64,000 nucleotides of DNA, from the NCBI RefSeq assembly GCF_045679545.1, contig NZ_CP166195.1, positions 930,001 to 994,000 on the forward strand, given 5' to 3'. This document shows, one piece after another, positions 27,050 through 35,463 of the stretch. Below the pieces are notes generated by a model. That model worked only from the letters and a program-made list of their open reading frames with translations, made no database searches and had not been told where the DNA came from. This DNA comes from Enterovibrio sp045679545 (lineage in GTDB: Bacteria > Pseudomonadota > Gammaproteobacteria > Enterobacterales > Vibrionaceae). Position 1 is the first letter of the stretch. The number at the start of each line of letters is the position of its first letter. The position numbers and the translations under genes were made by a program.

Positions 27050-27808
27050 ATGTCTTCAATGAAAAATCTTTTGCTTGCCACCCTTGCTTTGGCAACCAGC
27101 GTGACTGCTACCGCTTCACTGGCTCAAGACGATGTAAAAGTCGGTATGTCTGGTCGTTACTTCCCCTTCACTTTTGTGAAATTGGATGAATTACAAGGCT
27201 TTGAAATTGATGTTTGGAACGAGATTGGGAAGCGTGCTGACTATAACGTCGAGTTTGTCACATCGAGTTTCTCTGGTTTGTTTGGCATGTTGGAAGCGGG
27301 TCACATTGACACCATCAGCAACCAAATCACCATGACTGAAGCCCGTACCGCCAAGTATGCATTTTCAGTCCCTTACGTTATAGATGGCGCACAAGTTGTG
27401 ATCCGAAAGGGCCGTGATGACATTGCAGGTATTGATGATCTGAAAGGCAAGAAAGTTGCGGTTAACCTTGGCAGTAACTTTGAGCAACTACTGCGTAACT
27501 ACGACAAGAAAAACGAAATCAACATCATCACGTATGATTCTGGATTTGAGCAAGATGTGGCACTAGGCCGTACTGATGCCTTCATCATGGACCGTGTTTC
27601 TTCAGCGCAGCTTATTCAAAAATCTGGCTTGCCACTGCAATTAGCGGGTGAACCGTTCGAAACCATTCAAAATGCGATGCCATTTTTGAACACACCCGAG
27701 AAATTGGCGATTAAAGCGAAAGTCGATCAAGCCCTAACAGAAATGAGAGCAGACGGCACCCTGACTGCGATTTCTGAAAAGTGGTTTGATTCTGACATTA
27801 CTCAATAA
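27050..27808 (+). CDS. Amino-acid ABC transporter, periplasmic binding protein (family 3)
   Basis: About 252 residues from ATG 27050, with GGAG 10 bases upstream and a Sec signal ending ATASLAQ. The mature part starts DDVKVGMSGRYFPFTFVKLD and contains GFEIDVWNEIGKRADYNVEF, DTISNQITMTEARTAKYAFS and DDLKGKKVAVNLGSNFEQLL, the pattern of polar amino-acid binding proteins near cystine-binding TcyJ/FliY. The conserved Arg that contacts the substrate carboxylate is in MTEART. It is the first gene of a three-gene operon with overlapping stop/start to the permease. Cystine is a reasonable guess, not proven. Confidence 0.9.
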   Translation: MSSMKNLLLATLALATSVTATASLAQDDVKVGMSGRYFPFTFVKLDELQGFEIDVWNEIGKRADYNVEFVTSSFSGLFGMLEAGHIDTISNQITMTEARTAKYAFSVPYVIDGAQVVIRKGRDDIAGIDDLKGKKVAVNLGSNFEQLLRNYDKKNEINIITYDSGFEQDVALGRTDAFIMDRVSSAQLIQKSGLPLQLAGEPFETIQNAMPFLNTPEKLAIKAKVDQALTEMRADGTLTAISEKWFDSDITQ

Positions 27809-28482
27809 TGAACGGCTTCGATTTTGACTACATGCTAGCGTTGTTCCCGATACTGATTAAGTATCTGGGAATAACTCTAGAAATGTCGTTAATTGGCTTC
27901 GCGATTGCTCTGGTGTTATCGGTGTTTCTCGCACTGGTAAGGGTGTTCAGAGTCAACGTATTGAATGCGATTGTGGTGGTGTACATCTCTTTCTTTAGAG
28001 GGACACCGTTACTGGTTCAATTATTTTTGCTGTATTACGGTCTGCCCCAAGTGTTCCCGATTTTCGTCGGTATGGATGCATTTACTGCGGCGGTCATTGG
28101 TCTTTCCCTCCACTTCTCCGCGTACATGGCAGAAAGCATTCGTGCGGCGATTGTGGGAATCGATAAAAACCAGATGGAAGCGAGTCTCAGTGTTGGCATG
28201 ACTGAGCTTCAAGCCATGAGACGCATCATATTGCCGCAGGCGTCACGTGTTGCGACGCCGTCGCTGATGAACTATTTCATCGACATGATCAAAAGTACAT
28301 CGCTGGCCTTTACGCTGGGTGTGGCAGAAATCATGGCAAAAGCACAGATGGAAGCGTCATCGAGCTTTAAGTTCTTTGAAGCATTCTTGGCAGTGGCACT
28401 GATTTATTGGTTGGTGGTGATTTTCTTCACCCAGATTCAGTCAATGTTGGAAGTCAGATTAAATAAGGCGTATGCGCGATGA
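27808..28482 (+). CDS. Amino-acid ABC transporter permease (HisM family)
   Basis: A 224-residue inner-membrane permease with about five membrane helices. The coupling loop is MEASLSVGMTELQAMRRIILPQA, which docks on the ATPase. FFRGTPLLVQLFLLYYGLP is typical of the family. Its ATG overlaps the TAA of the binding-protein gene by one base, and its TGA overlaps the ATPase ATG by four, so the three genes are translationally coupled. Confidence 0.93.
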   Translation: MNGFDFDYMLALFPILIKYLGITLEMSLIGFAIALVLSVFLALVRVFRVNVLNAIVVVYISFFRGTPLLVQLFLLYYGLPQVFPIFVGMDAFTAAVIGLSLHFSAYMAESIRAAIVGIDKNQMEASLSVGMTELQAMRRIILPQASRVATPSLMNYFIDMIKSTSLAFTLGVAEIMAKAQMEASSSFKFFEAFLAVALIYWLVVIFFTQIQSMLEVRLNKAYAR

Positions 28483-29216
28483 TTAGTGTTAAACGATTGA
28501 GCAAACGCTTTGGTGATGTCGAAGTGCTCAAGCAGATCGACCTTGAGGTTCATCAAGGTGAGATTGTGGCGATCATTGGGCCGTCTGGCACCGGTAAATC
28601 GACGTTGCTGCGCTGCCTGAACTTCCTTGAAACGCCAACAACCGGTGATATTCAAATTGGGGATGTGAGTGTTACGGCGGAAAAAGCCACCAAATCGGAT
28701 ATTCACCAGTTACGCAAACAGAGCAGTTTCGTCTTTCAAAGCTATGCGTTATTCGCCAACAAAACGGCGTTGGCGAATGTGGCGGAATCCTTAATTACCG
28801 TGTGGAACGAGCCAAAGCATCAAGCAGAAGAAACGGCGAAAAAATTGCTGATCAATGTGGGGATGGAAGATCATCTTCACAAATACCCGGCACAGCTCTC
28901 GGGCGGTCAGCAGCAGCGTGTGGGTATTGCCCGTGCGATGGCATGTAAAGGTGAAGTGATTTTGTTTGATGAGCCGACATCCGCGCTTGACCCTGAATGG
29001 GTCGACGAAGTGTTGTCGGTCATGAAGCAACTGGCTAAGCAAAAGCAGACCATGATCGTGGTGACGCATGAAATGCAGTTTGCCCGTGACATTGCTGACA
29101 CCGTGATTTTCATGGAAGGTGGTGTGATCGTTGAGCAAGGTCCGCCTTCACAAATCTTTGATAATCCTCAACATGACCGTACTCGTGCGTTTGTCGCAAG
29201 AGCCATGGGCTACTGA
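28479..29216 (+). CDS. Amino-acid ABC transporter ATPase
   Basis: A 245-residue nucleotide-binding subunit. Walker A is GPSGTGKST, the Q-loop is in SSFVFQSYALF, the signature is LSGGQQQR, Walker B is VILFDEPTSALD and the switch His is in VVTHEMQFARDIAD. Length and motifs match the polar amino-acid (TcyN/GlnQ-like) group. It is the last gene of the operon, followed by an intrinsic terminator. Confidence 0.95.
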   Translation: MISVKRLSKRFGDVEVLKQIDLEVHQGEIVAIIGPSGTGKSTLLRCLNFLETPTTGDIQIGDVSVTAEKATKSDIHQLRKQSSFVFQSYALFANKTALANVAESLITVWNEPKHQAEETAKKLLINVGMEDHLHKYPAQLSGGQQQRVGIARAMACKGEVILFDEPTSALDPEWVDEVLSVMKQLAKQKQTMIVVTHEMQFARDIADTVIFMEGGVIVEQGPPSQIFDNPQHDRTRAFVARAMGY

Positions 29217-29252
29217 GCAACCGTTTAGATTACCTTGAAATAGCGTTCAATT

Positions 29253-29279
29253 AAAAAGCCAGATCACGCTGGCTTTTTT
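29253..29279 (+). terminator. Intrinsic terminator of the ABC transporter operon
   Basis: AAAAAGCCAG, loop ATCACG, CTGGCTTTTTT. Confidence 0.92.
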
Positions 29280-29381
29280 GCGTTTTGAAGTGACGTATTG
29301 AGGTAGTGATACGCCAATGAAACGGGTTGCACTTAATCGATAAGTGTCATGATTCGTGAGGGTGAAATTTTCTGATAGGCG

Positions 29382-29418
29382 GTCACAAACTCGTCATATA
29401 AAAGTCAAAAAATATTCA
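29382..29418 (+). promoter_or_regulatory. Tandem PhoB half-sites (Pho boxes) upstream of the Na/Pi transporter
   Basis: GTCA occurs at 29382, 29393 and 29404, exactly 11 bases apart, with a degenerate TTCA at 29415. Direct repeats of (T)GTCA at an 11-base step with AT-rich spacers are the arrangement bound by PhoB. A TAATAT (29434-29439) lies at a suitable distance for a -10 box, with the Pho box replacing the -35 element. Confidence 0.7.
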
Positions 29419-29506
29419 AAATAAACGTTCCGGTAATATATTTGTCACATTAGATTCATACGATGCCTGCGAACTGACAAATTACTTACATATCAGGAAG
29501 TGAGTT

Positions 29507-30658
29507 ATGAGCATCCAATCTGATGCACTGCAAGGACCCCAGTCCAACGCTCCAACCAAACGCGCTCTGCAGTGGGTTGCCCTTATCGCCATGCTGTATC
29601 TGCTACTGCTATCTGTTTCAATGATAGGTAGCGGCTTCAAGTGGGCTGCGGGTGATCATGCGAAAGAATTGTTCGAATTTGCATCAAACCCTGTTGCGGG
29701 CTTGATGATAGGTATTATTGGTACAGCGCTTATTCAGTCATCCAGCACAGTGACATCGATCATTGTGGGTCTGGTGGCGGGCGGTTTGCCTGTTGAATTG
29801 GCTATCCCTATGGTCATGGGCGCCAACGTGGGCACAACAGTGACCAACACGCTGGTAAGCTTGGGACATGCACGCTGTAAAGACGAGTTCCGTCGCGCCT
29901 TTACCTGTGCAACGGTGCACGATTTCTTCAACCTTATTGCCGTTGCTATTTTCCTTCCGCTTGAAATGATGACGGGTTTCCTTGAGAAAATCTCGGCTTG
30001 GCTTGTGTCGCCTTTGATGCACGCTGATAACCTCAGCATGAAAAGTTTCAACTTCATCAAGCCAATCACTAAACCTGTCGTGAACGGTGCTAAATCGGTG
30101 TTTGAAGCGTTGCCAGGAAGCTTCGGCGGCATCGCTTTGGTTCTGTTTGGCATCTTCTTAGTGATTGTTGCCATCACTGTGATGGGCAAATTGATGAAAA
30201 AGCTGATGGTAGGCAGAGCCCGTGAAGTGCTTCATAGCGCGATTGGCCGTGGTCCTATTCACGGTATCGCATCAGGCACGTTGGTGACCATTCTTGTTCA
30301 ATCTTCATCTACCACTACAAGCTTGGTTGTCCCTTTGGTGGGCACAAACGTACTGAGTGTTCGTAAAGTGTATCCGTTCATGCTGGGCGCTAACATTGGT
30401 ACCTGTATCACTGCCTTGCTTGCTGCGACTGCTGTGACGGGTGACAATGCGGTGTTTGCCTTGCAAATCGCACTTGTCCACCTCACATTCAATGTGCTGG
30501 GTATTGTGGTGATTTATGGCCTGCCGTTCCTGCGTGATTTGCCTGTTAAGTGTGCTGAGACCCTCGCTGACTATGCGGTGAAATCTAAACTGGCTGTTGT
30601 GGGTTATCTCGGCACCGTGTTTATTTTGTTACCGGGTTTGGTGTTGTTGGTGTCATAG
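29507..30658 (+). CDS. nptA: Na+/phosphate cotransporter, NptA type
   Basis: A 383-residue membrane protein of the SLC34-like PNaS family, importing phosphate with sodium. The two inverted repeat signatures are present: QSSSTVTSIIVGLVAGG in the first half and QSSSTTTSLVVPLVGTN in the second, each with the QSSS(T) transport motif. Eight or so membrane segments surround a soluble loop. It lacks the C-terminal PhoU-like domain of long YjbB-type relatives. Ribosome site AGGAAGTGAG precedes ATG 29507. Three PhoB-like half-sites upstream suggest induction by phosphate starvation. Confidence 0.93.
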   Translation: MSIQSDALQGPQSNAPTKRALQWVALIAMLYLLLLSVSMIGSGFKWAAGDHAKELFEFASNPVAGLMIGIIGTALIQSSSTVTSIIVGLVAGGLPVELAIPMVMGANVGTTVTNTLVSLGHARCKDEFRRAFTCATVHDFFNLIAVAIFLPLEMMTGFLEKISAWLVSPLMHADNLSMKSFNFIKPITKPVVNGAKSVFEALPGSFGGIALVLFGIFLVIVAITVMGKLMKKLMVGRAREVLHSAIGRGPIHGIASGTLVTILVQSSSTTTSLVVPLVGTNVLSVRKVYPFMLGANIGTCITALLAATAVTGDNAVFALQIALVHLTFNVLGIVVIYGLPFLRDLPVKCAETLADYAVKSKLAVVGYLGTVFILLPGLVLLVS

Positions 30659-30720
30659 CGACAGCAAAAAAATCAGTGACAGCAGATGTGTCACAATGAA
30701 CAAACTATGAACAAAAAGGA

Positions 30721-30751
30721 AAGCCCTGTGCAAAATGCTCAGGGCTTTTTT
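30721..30751 (+). terminator. Intrinsic terminator after nptA
   Basis: AAGCCCTG (30721-30728) pairs with CAGGGCTT (30740-30747), then Ts. Confidence 0.9.
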
Positions 30752-30783
30752 GATCCGAGTATGTAGGAATGAATCGGACTAGG

Positions 30784-31575
30784 TCACATCTTTAATTGGC
30801 CGTAGCAGTTAAACGCGCTGCGACTGGCAAACATCAGGGTGGTAGCAACGGAAAGCGTGACGGTGAGGAAAATCGCAATCATGATCACCAGTTGATATTT
30901 CACAGCCAAAAGTGGGTTGGTTCCGCCGAGGATTTGCCCCGTCATCATGCCAGGCAGGCTAACTATGCCTAATGTGCTCATGGCTGCCATGGGTGGTCGC
31001 AGTGCAGCAATAAAGGCTTCTTTTATAAAGGGCTTGGCTGGGGCGGGTGATCCTAAAGAGAGGTAGAACTGAAATTCATCATGTCGCTGTTTTAAGCTGG
31101 TATGAAAGCGCTCAAGAGCGAGCACGTTGGCCGAAAGGGCATTGCCTAGCAACATGCCAGCCACAGGAATTAAGTACTGCGCCTGCCACCATGGCTGTGT
31201 TTGAATGACGCCGATCATCAAAACGGGTAGCAAGCAGCTGAGAGCAATAACTTGTCCGGATAAAACAGGCAGAAGCAATGCCTTTACATTCGCACCCGCC
31301 TGACGGCACACCGTCCAACTGGCGACCAAAATCATCACGAGCAGCCACAGCGTGTTGAGGTAGATATTGGCAAAATCAAACAAGGTTTGAAGATATAAGC
31401 CCACCACGGCCAGCTGCAACGTCATACGGATAACAGAGGTGATGAGCGGCTTACTCAACCCCAATTGCCAGCGCTGAAACAGCAGTAATGGAATCAAAAA
31501 GATCAGGTAGAAAGCCGCTAACGCACTATTGCTGATATTTAAAGCACTATTGCTGATATTTAACGCATCATTCAT
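30784..31575 (-). CDS. fetB: FetB-like ABC transporter permease (UPF0014/YbbM family)
   Basis: About 263 residues from ATG 31575; upstream in-frame ATG 31581 and TTG 31593 are alternatives. It has seven or so membrane helices and the family blocks VGLYLQTLFDFANIYLN, RFHTSLKQRHDEFQFYLSLG, PPMAAMSTLGIVSLPGMMTG and QILGGTNPLLAVKYQLVIM. In E. coli FetAB exports iron and protects against oxidative stress; the family name here is by homology. The N-terminus carries an in-frame 21-base tandem duplication (ALNISNS twice). Its start overlaps the end of fetA. Confidence 0.9.
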   Translation of the reverse strand: MNDALNISNSALNISNSALAAFYLIFLIPLLLFQRWQLGLSKPLITSVIRMTLQLAVVGLYLQTLFDFANIYLNTLWLLVMILVASWTVCRQAGANVKALLLPVLSGQVIALSCLLPVLMIGVIQTQPWWQAQYLIPVAGMLLGNALSANVLALERFHTSLKQRHDEFQFYLSLGSPAPAKPFIKEAFIAALRPPMAAMSTLGIVSLPGMMTGQILGGTNPLLAVKYQLVIMIAIFLTVTLSVATTLMFASRSAFNCYGQLKM

Positions 31576-32200
31576 GACCATTCCCCATGTCAAACACCGT
31601 GTCAGCCGATTGAAGCCAAATTGGGTCGTGCGAAATTGAAATGCGGGTGATAGAAGTGTGAGAGAGCGATGCTATCAAGCTGTCTCGACTTGCTGGGTCT
31701 AGAGCTGAAGTGGGCTCATCCAATAACCAGATGGGGCGCTTGAGTAAAAGCGCTCGTGCAATGGCTAATCGCTGCTTTTCTCCGCCAGAAAACTGCTTCA
31801 CCTCGTTGTCCAAGTCTTTGGATAACCCTGCCTGCACCAGCGCGGCGTTGCAAAGTTCGTTGTCAGGAATAGGGGAGGATTCTGCTTTGAGCGTCCATGG
31901 TAGGCGTAGAACGCCTGCAACTGTATCCGCACCCAAAACGGGTTCTTGAGGCAAATAGCAGCACTGCTTGCGCCACCATATGAGGTTACTCTCTGTGATG
32001 CGTTGTTGTTGCCAGTGGAACTCACCACCGTGTGCGGGCATCAAGCCAGCAATGACCCTCAGAAGGCTTGATTTTCCACAGCCTGAGGGGCCGCTCAAGG
32101 CGAGGTGATCACCCACGGCTAAATCAATCGAAAGAGGCGTTGAGTGCGAGCCTCCAAACCCAGAACTTAGGTTATGAATGGATAGCAAAAGCGTCGTCAC
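31568..32200 (-). CDS. fetA: FetA-like ABC transporter ATPase (YbbL family)
   Basis: A 210-residue ATPase: Walker A GPSGCGKSS, Q-loop CCYLPQEPVLG, signature FSGGEKQR, Walker B IWLLDEPTSALD, switch His in ISISHDP. It pairs with the FetB permease, whose start it overlaps by 8 bases, and begins 3 bases after the thioesterase gene, so the order is thioesterase-fetA-fetB in one transcript. Confidence 0.92.
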   Translation of the reverse strand: MTTLLLSIHNLSSGFGGSHSTPLSIDLAVGDHLALSGPSGCGKSSLLRVIAGLMPAHGGEFHWQQQRITESNLIWWRKQCCYLPQEPVLGADTVAGVLRLPWTLKAESSPIPDNELCNAALVQAGLSKDLDNEVKQFSGGEKQRLAIARALLLKRPIWLLDEPTSALDPASRDSLIASLSHTSITRISISHDPIWLQSADTVFDMGNGHE

Positions 32201-32203
32201 TGT

Positions 32204-32632
32204 CTATCGCAAATAGCGTTGAAGTTGTGTGGCGGTTTCCGCCGGAATCGCACAGCTTTTACCCGTCTTAAAATCACAGTAAACAATCAGTGCTTCGCCA
32301 TTAGCGACACATCGCTGTTGGTTGTGGCTGTGGATTTCATATTTCATGGTGTAGCGCTTTTCTTGTATATCTTCGACCCAGGAAACCGTGGTGATGGTAT
32401 CGGGATACACGAGTGGCGCTCGGTAATCACAGCGTGTCGACGCAACCACTGGGCCAATGTTGTGGCTTTTGACGTGCTCAAATACCTTCAGTTCTTCGAG
32501 CATGACCACGCGAACATCTTCAAAATAACGAAAATACACCGTGTTGTTGATATGTTGAAGCGCGTCCATATCATTCCAGACAATGGCTTGAGTCTGGGCG
32601 AGCGGGTAGTCACTGAAGTGGGTTTGAGACAC
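32204..32632 (-). CDS. Acyl-CoA thioesterase, 4HBT hotdog family
   Basis: 142 residues from GTG 32632, chosen because GAGGAG lies 6 bases upstream and the resulting length is that of the family; the frame is open to 32749 but that part has no resemblance. The hotdog motif is AIVWNDMDALQHINNTVYFRYFED, with the active-site Asp in the D-M-D-x-x-x-H-x-N pattern shared with YbgC. Members hydrolyse short acyl-CoA or 4-hydroxybenzoyl-CoA thioesters; the true substrate is unknown. First gene of the thioesterase-fetAB unit. Confidence 0.88.
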   Translation of the reverse strand: MSQTHFSDYPLAQTQAIVWNDMDALQHINNTVYFRYFEDVRVVMLEELKVFEHVKSHNIGPVVASTRCDYRAPLVYPDTITTVSWVEDIQEKRYTMKYEIHSHNQQRCVANGEALIVYCDFKTGKSCAIPAETATQLQRYLR

Positions 32633-32891
32633 ATAAAGCTCCTCTTGTTGATGATATTTGATTGGACACCAAGTGTTGTTGGGTGACAAGTAAGTCAGTG
32701 GGTCAGACTTGTGTTGTGTGACATTAGACCAGTGCGAGTTAGTGTTCACTTTCGCCTTTTGCGAGTAAATAGCGCTTTGAAATTGGGCAGTAAAGCATCC
32801 CAGAGAGAAACAAGAACATTAGGTTTTATTAAATTAGTATTATCTAAACTATGATTCTATAATCAAAGCGTCGGTGAAAAGGAGATGAGCA

Positions 32892-33116
32892 ATGACACAA
32901 CTCGATACTGAAAACGTGAACGACCGTGCACTGTCTTTGGATGGTGTGGTGAGAGTCTTTGCCGGAGTGATGGTGCTTGTTTCATTGGCGTTAATGCACT
33001 GGGTTGATGCGAATTTTATTTGGTTAACCGCTTTTGTCGGCTTCAACCTGATCCAGAGTGCGTTTACTGGGTTTTGTCCCGCCGCCACGGTGTTTAAGAA
33101 ATTTGGATTTCGTTAG
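32892..33116 (+). CDS. DUF2892 small membrane protein
   Basis: 74 residues with two membrane helices (VVRVFAGVMVLVSLALM and FIWLTAFVGFNLIQSAF) and the family ending GFCPAATVFKKFGF. The domain is also found fused to rhodanese domains (YgaP), and the cysteine may take part in sulfur or metal chemistry. Ribosome site AAGGAG at 32879-32884. Convergent with arfB. Confidence 0.9.
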   Translation: MTQLDTENVNDRALSLDGVVRVFAGVMVLVSLALMHWVDANFIWLTAFVGFNLIQSAFTGFCPAATVFKKFGFR

Positions 33117-33134
33117 CCGGTTTAACTAAACACA

Positions 33135-33179
33135 GTGGGAAAGTGTCGACAGAGCGCATCTAGATCGACACTTTTCCAC
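33135..33179 (-). promoter_or_regulatory. Hairpin spanning the arfB stop codon
   Basis: GTGGGAAAGTGTCGA (33135-33149) pairs with TCGACACTTTTCCAC (33165-33179): 15 bases with one G-T pair. On the arfB strand the 5' arm is inside the last codons (RGKVS) and the TAG stop at 33162-33160 lies in the loop. It could end both convergent genes, but its position over the stop codon is notable: cleavage or termination there would give a nonstop mRNA, the control used by arfA in E. coli. Confidence 0.6.
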
Positions 33180-33573
33180 GCATAGATTTCGTCTTTCCGC
33201 GCAGCGTTTTGCTATCCACACGTTTTCTTTGTGAAGATTTCGTCGGCTTCGTTGCTCTTCTTGCCTTTTGGACAATCCCTACACTTTTAATCATCTCCTG
33301 CAAACGCGAGAGCGCGTCGTCACGATTTTTTTCTTGTGTGCGAAATTGCTGGCCTTTAATCACGACTACGCCTTCTTTGGTGATGCGACTGTCCTTCAGT
33401 GCAAGCAGCCTTTCTTTGTAAAAGTCAGGCAAAGATGAAGCATTGATATCAAAGCGCAGGTGAACAGCGGAAGATACTTTGTTGACGTTTTGGCCGCCAG
33501 CGCCTTGCGCGCGGATATACGAAATATCGATTTCGTCATCAGGGATAGAAACGGTATTGGAAATAAATAGCAT
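33160..33573 (-). CDS. arfB: ArfB (YaeJ) ribosome-rescue peptidyl-tRNA hydrolase
   Basis: 137 residues. The catalytic GGQ motif is in AQGAGGQNVNKVSSAVHLRF; the N-terminal domain resembles a release factor without codon-recognition parts. The C-terminal tail is basic (KARRATKPTKSSQRKRVDSK, ending KSMRGKVSI), as needed to enter the empty mRNA channel of a stalled ribosome. Acts when a ribosome stalls at an mRNA end without a stop codon. A strong hairpin overlaps its own stop codon. Confidence 0.95.
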   Translation of the reverse strand: MLFISNTVSIPDDEIDISYIRAQGAGGQNVNKVSSAVHLRFDINASSLPDFYKERLLALKDSRITKEGVVVIKGQQFRTQEKNRDDALSRLQEMIKSVGIVQKARRATKPTKSSQRKRVDSKTLRGKTKSMRGKVSI

Positions 33574-33654
33574 GATGGTGCGCCCTTACAATAATTGGGC
33601 GTCACTATAACGGAATGTGGCAGTGTCACTCAATCTGCATTTGCAAGGGGCACT

Positions 33655-34611
33655 TTAACGTGTTGGCGTGGGCGGCTGTTTTTTTGAGGGAAGGTTGGCG
33701 ATGAGCAACCCCAGCACAATAAATGTAATGCCAACATAGTGATAACCCGCCATGCGTTCACCGAGTAGCAGCATAGAAAAGATGATGCCAAACACCGGGA
33801 TCAGATGCATAAACTGCCCCGTCTGGGCCGCTCCCATTCGCATAACGGCACTGTTCCAACAAAAAAAGGCAATGCCAGAGGCAAAGACCCCGGTATAGAG
33901 CGATATCGCCACACTGTTGAATGAAATTGGCATGGTTTGAATAAACAAAGATTCAGCAACATATACCGGGAAAATCATCGCCGTGCCGATGTACACGGTA
34001 TAACCAAGAATGGGTAAGCCTTTTAGCGCTTGAGGCAGTCGTTGAACTAACACACAGTAAGTTGCCCATACCAGAATGGCAAACAGCGCTATAAGCTCAC
34101 TTTGGCCAATCGAAAAATCAGAGACCAGTTGACCTTTGGTGATAATAAGCAATACGCCAATAGCCGATATGCCGATGGCGAGTGTTTGTTTGAGTGTTGT
34201 TGTTTGGCCCAGCAACAAAAACTGCACCAATAAAATCATTAACGGCGATGTAGATTGTAAAATCACGACGTTGGTGGACAGGGTGTTTTCCAGCGCGATG
34301 TAAACCAGACTGTTATACCCAGCGACACCAAGCAGTGCGAGCACAAGTACCAAACCGATATGCTGTTTAAGCAGCGGCCACTGTTCGCGCATGGGTTTGT
34401 AAACGAAAGGAAGCAGCACGATACAAGCCACTGCCCAACGCCAGAAAGACAGCCCCATTGGGGGTATTGTTGCGTTCACGAGTTTTGCGAGTGTGATATT
34501 ACCTGCCCAGCTCATTGTTGCAATAACAGCCAAAACAACCGGTAACCATGCCGTTAAACGAGACGTTTTTCTTTCTGGTGGGGACTGTGTTGGAGAGGCA
34601 GGGTTCGTCAT
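33655..34611 (-). CDS. DMT-family (EamA) transporter
   Basis: About 318 residues from ATG 34611 (MTNPASPTQS). An in-frame TTG at 34641 would add ten residues. Ten membrane helices in two EamA repeats: first with WAGNITLAKLVNATIPPMGLSFWRWAVAC, second with VPVYLSLIPV-like GQFMHLIPVFGIIFSMLLLGE. Typical of RhaT/YdcZ-type metabolite exporters; the substrate cannot be told. Single gene, read toward arfB. Confidence 0.9.
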   Translation of the reverse strand: MTNPASPTQSPPERKTSRLTAWLPVVLAVIATMSWAGNITLAKLVNATIPPMGLSFWRWAVACIVLLPFVYKPMREQWPLLKQHIGLVLVLALLGVAGYNSLVYIALENTLSTNVVILQSTSPLMILLVQFLLLGQTTTLKQTLAIGISAIGVLLIITKGQLVSDFSIGQSELIALFAILVWATYCVLVQRLPQALKGLPILGYTVYIGTAMIFPVYVAESLFIQTMPISFNSVAISLYTGVFASGIAFFCWNSAVMRMGAAQTGQFMHLIPVFGIIFSMLLLGERMAGYHYVGITFIVLGLLIANLPSKKQPPTPTR

Positions 34612-34771
34612 TCGATGATACGTCCGTATAGTATTTTTCAATTGGTTAGTTACTCATGTTGTTCACGTTTTGGCAACATGCGAGCGCATTTAAAGTAAGA
34701 AAACCCCTTGTTCATCAAGTCGCATTCTTTGGTAAAGTATCGGTCAGGGATTGATGACGTTGGAGAAAACC

Positions 34772-35170
34772 ATGAACGAGTACATTGGTGTGTTGAAAAA
34801 GTACACTGTGTTTAAAGGGCGAGCGCGTAGAAAGGAATACTGGACGTTTATCTTGATCAATATATTGGTTTCATTGGCGCTGGGATTTGTTGATCAAATG
34901 CTAGGATCTTTCAATGAAGAAGCGGGCATTGGCACATTGGGCATGGTGTATGCCGTCGCCGTGTTTATTCCGACTCTCGCGGTGACGGTGCGAAGGCTAC
35001 ACGATACAGATCGTGTTGGCTGGTGGGTATTGCTTGGTATTGTCCCTTTTGGCGTAATTGCTTTGCTTATTATGCAGGCTTTTGAAGGTACCAAAGGAGA
35101 GAATCGCTTCGGTGTTGACCCTAAATGTCATCAAGCTAGCCACGGTGACAGCGGTACGTTCGACGGGTAA
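34772..35170 (+). CDS. DUF805 membrane protein (first copy)
   Basis: 132 residues from ATG 34772 (GGAG upstream). The family pattern is FKGRARRKEYWTFILINI, then membrane helices, TVRRLHDTDRVGWWVLLGIV and EGTKGENRFGVDP. Inner-membrane protein of unknown role. A second, more divergent DUF805 gene follows after its own terminator. Confidence 0.9.
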   Translation: MNEYIGVLKKYTVFKGRARRKEYWTFILINILVSLALGFVDQMLGSFNEEAGIGTLGMVYAVAVFIPTLAVTVRRLHDTDRVGWWVLLGIVPFGVIALLIMQAFEGTKGENRFGVDPKCHQASHGDSGTFDG

Positions 35171-35189
35171 ATTATTGTTTTTGATGCGT

Positions 35190-35218
35190 AAAAAGCCAGT
35201 CACATCGACTGGCTTTTT
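35190..35218 (+). terminator. Intrinsic terminator after first DUF805 gene
   Basis: AAAAAGCCAGTC, loop ACATC, GACTGGCTTTTT: a 12-base perfect stem. The 240 bases after it hold the second gene's promoter and no gene. Confidence 0.92.
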
Positions 35219-35463
35219 GTTTTATGCTTGCTGTTAATTGAACATTCACCGCGTTGAAACTGTCTCATTTTTTCCTATGTCCGAGAACGAGAATGCAACT
35301 GCATGAATTGCCATTTATAAGATCACGTATTAATACTGAGAGCAGATCTGTAAGTACAGAAACCACTTGTATTTATGAGGGATATATCTCCGTTTCTACC
35401 CTTATGCTTTGTTAGCGTGCTAGTCGATTTTGACCTAGATACCCCAGCAGTAAGGGAAGACAA

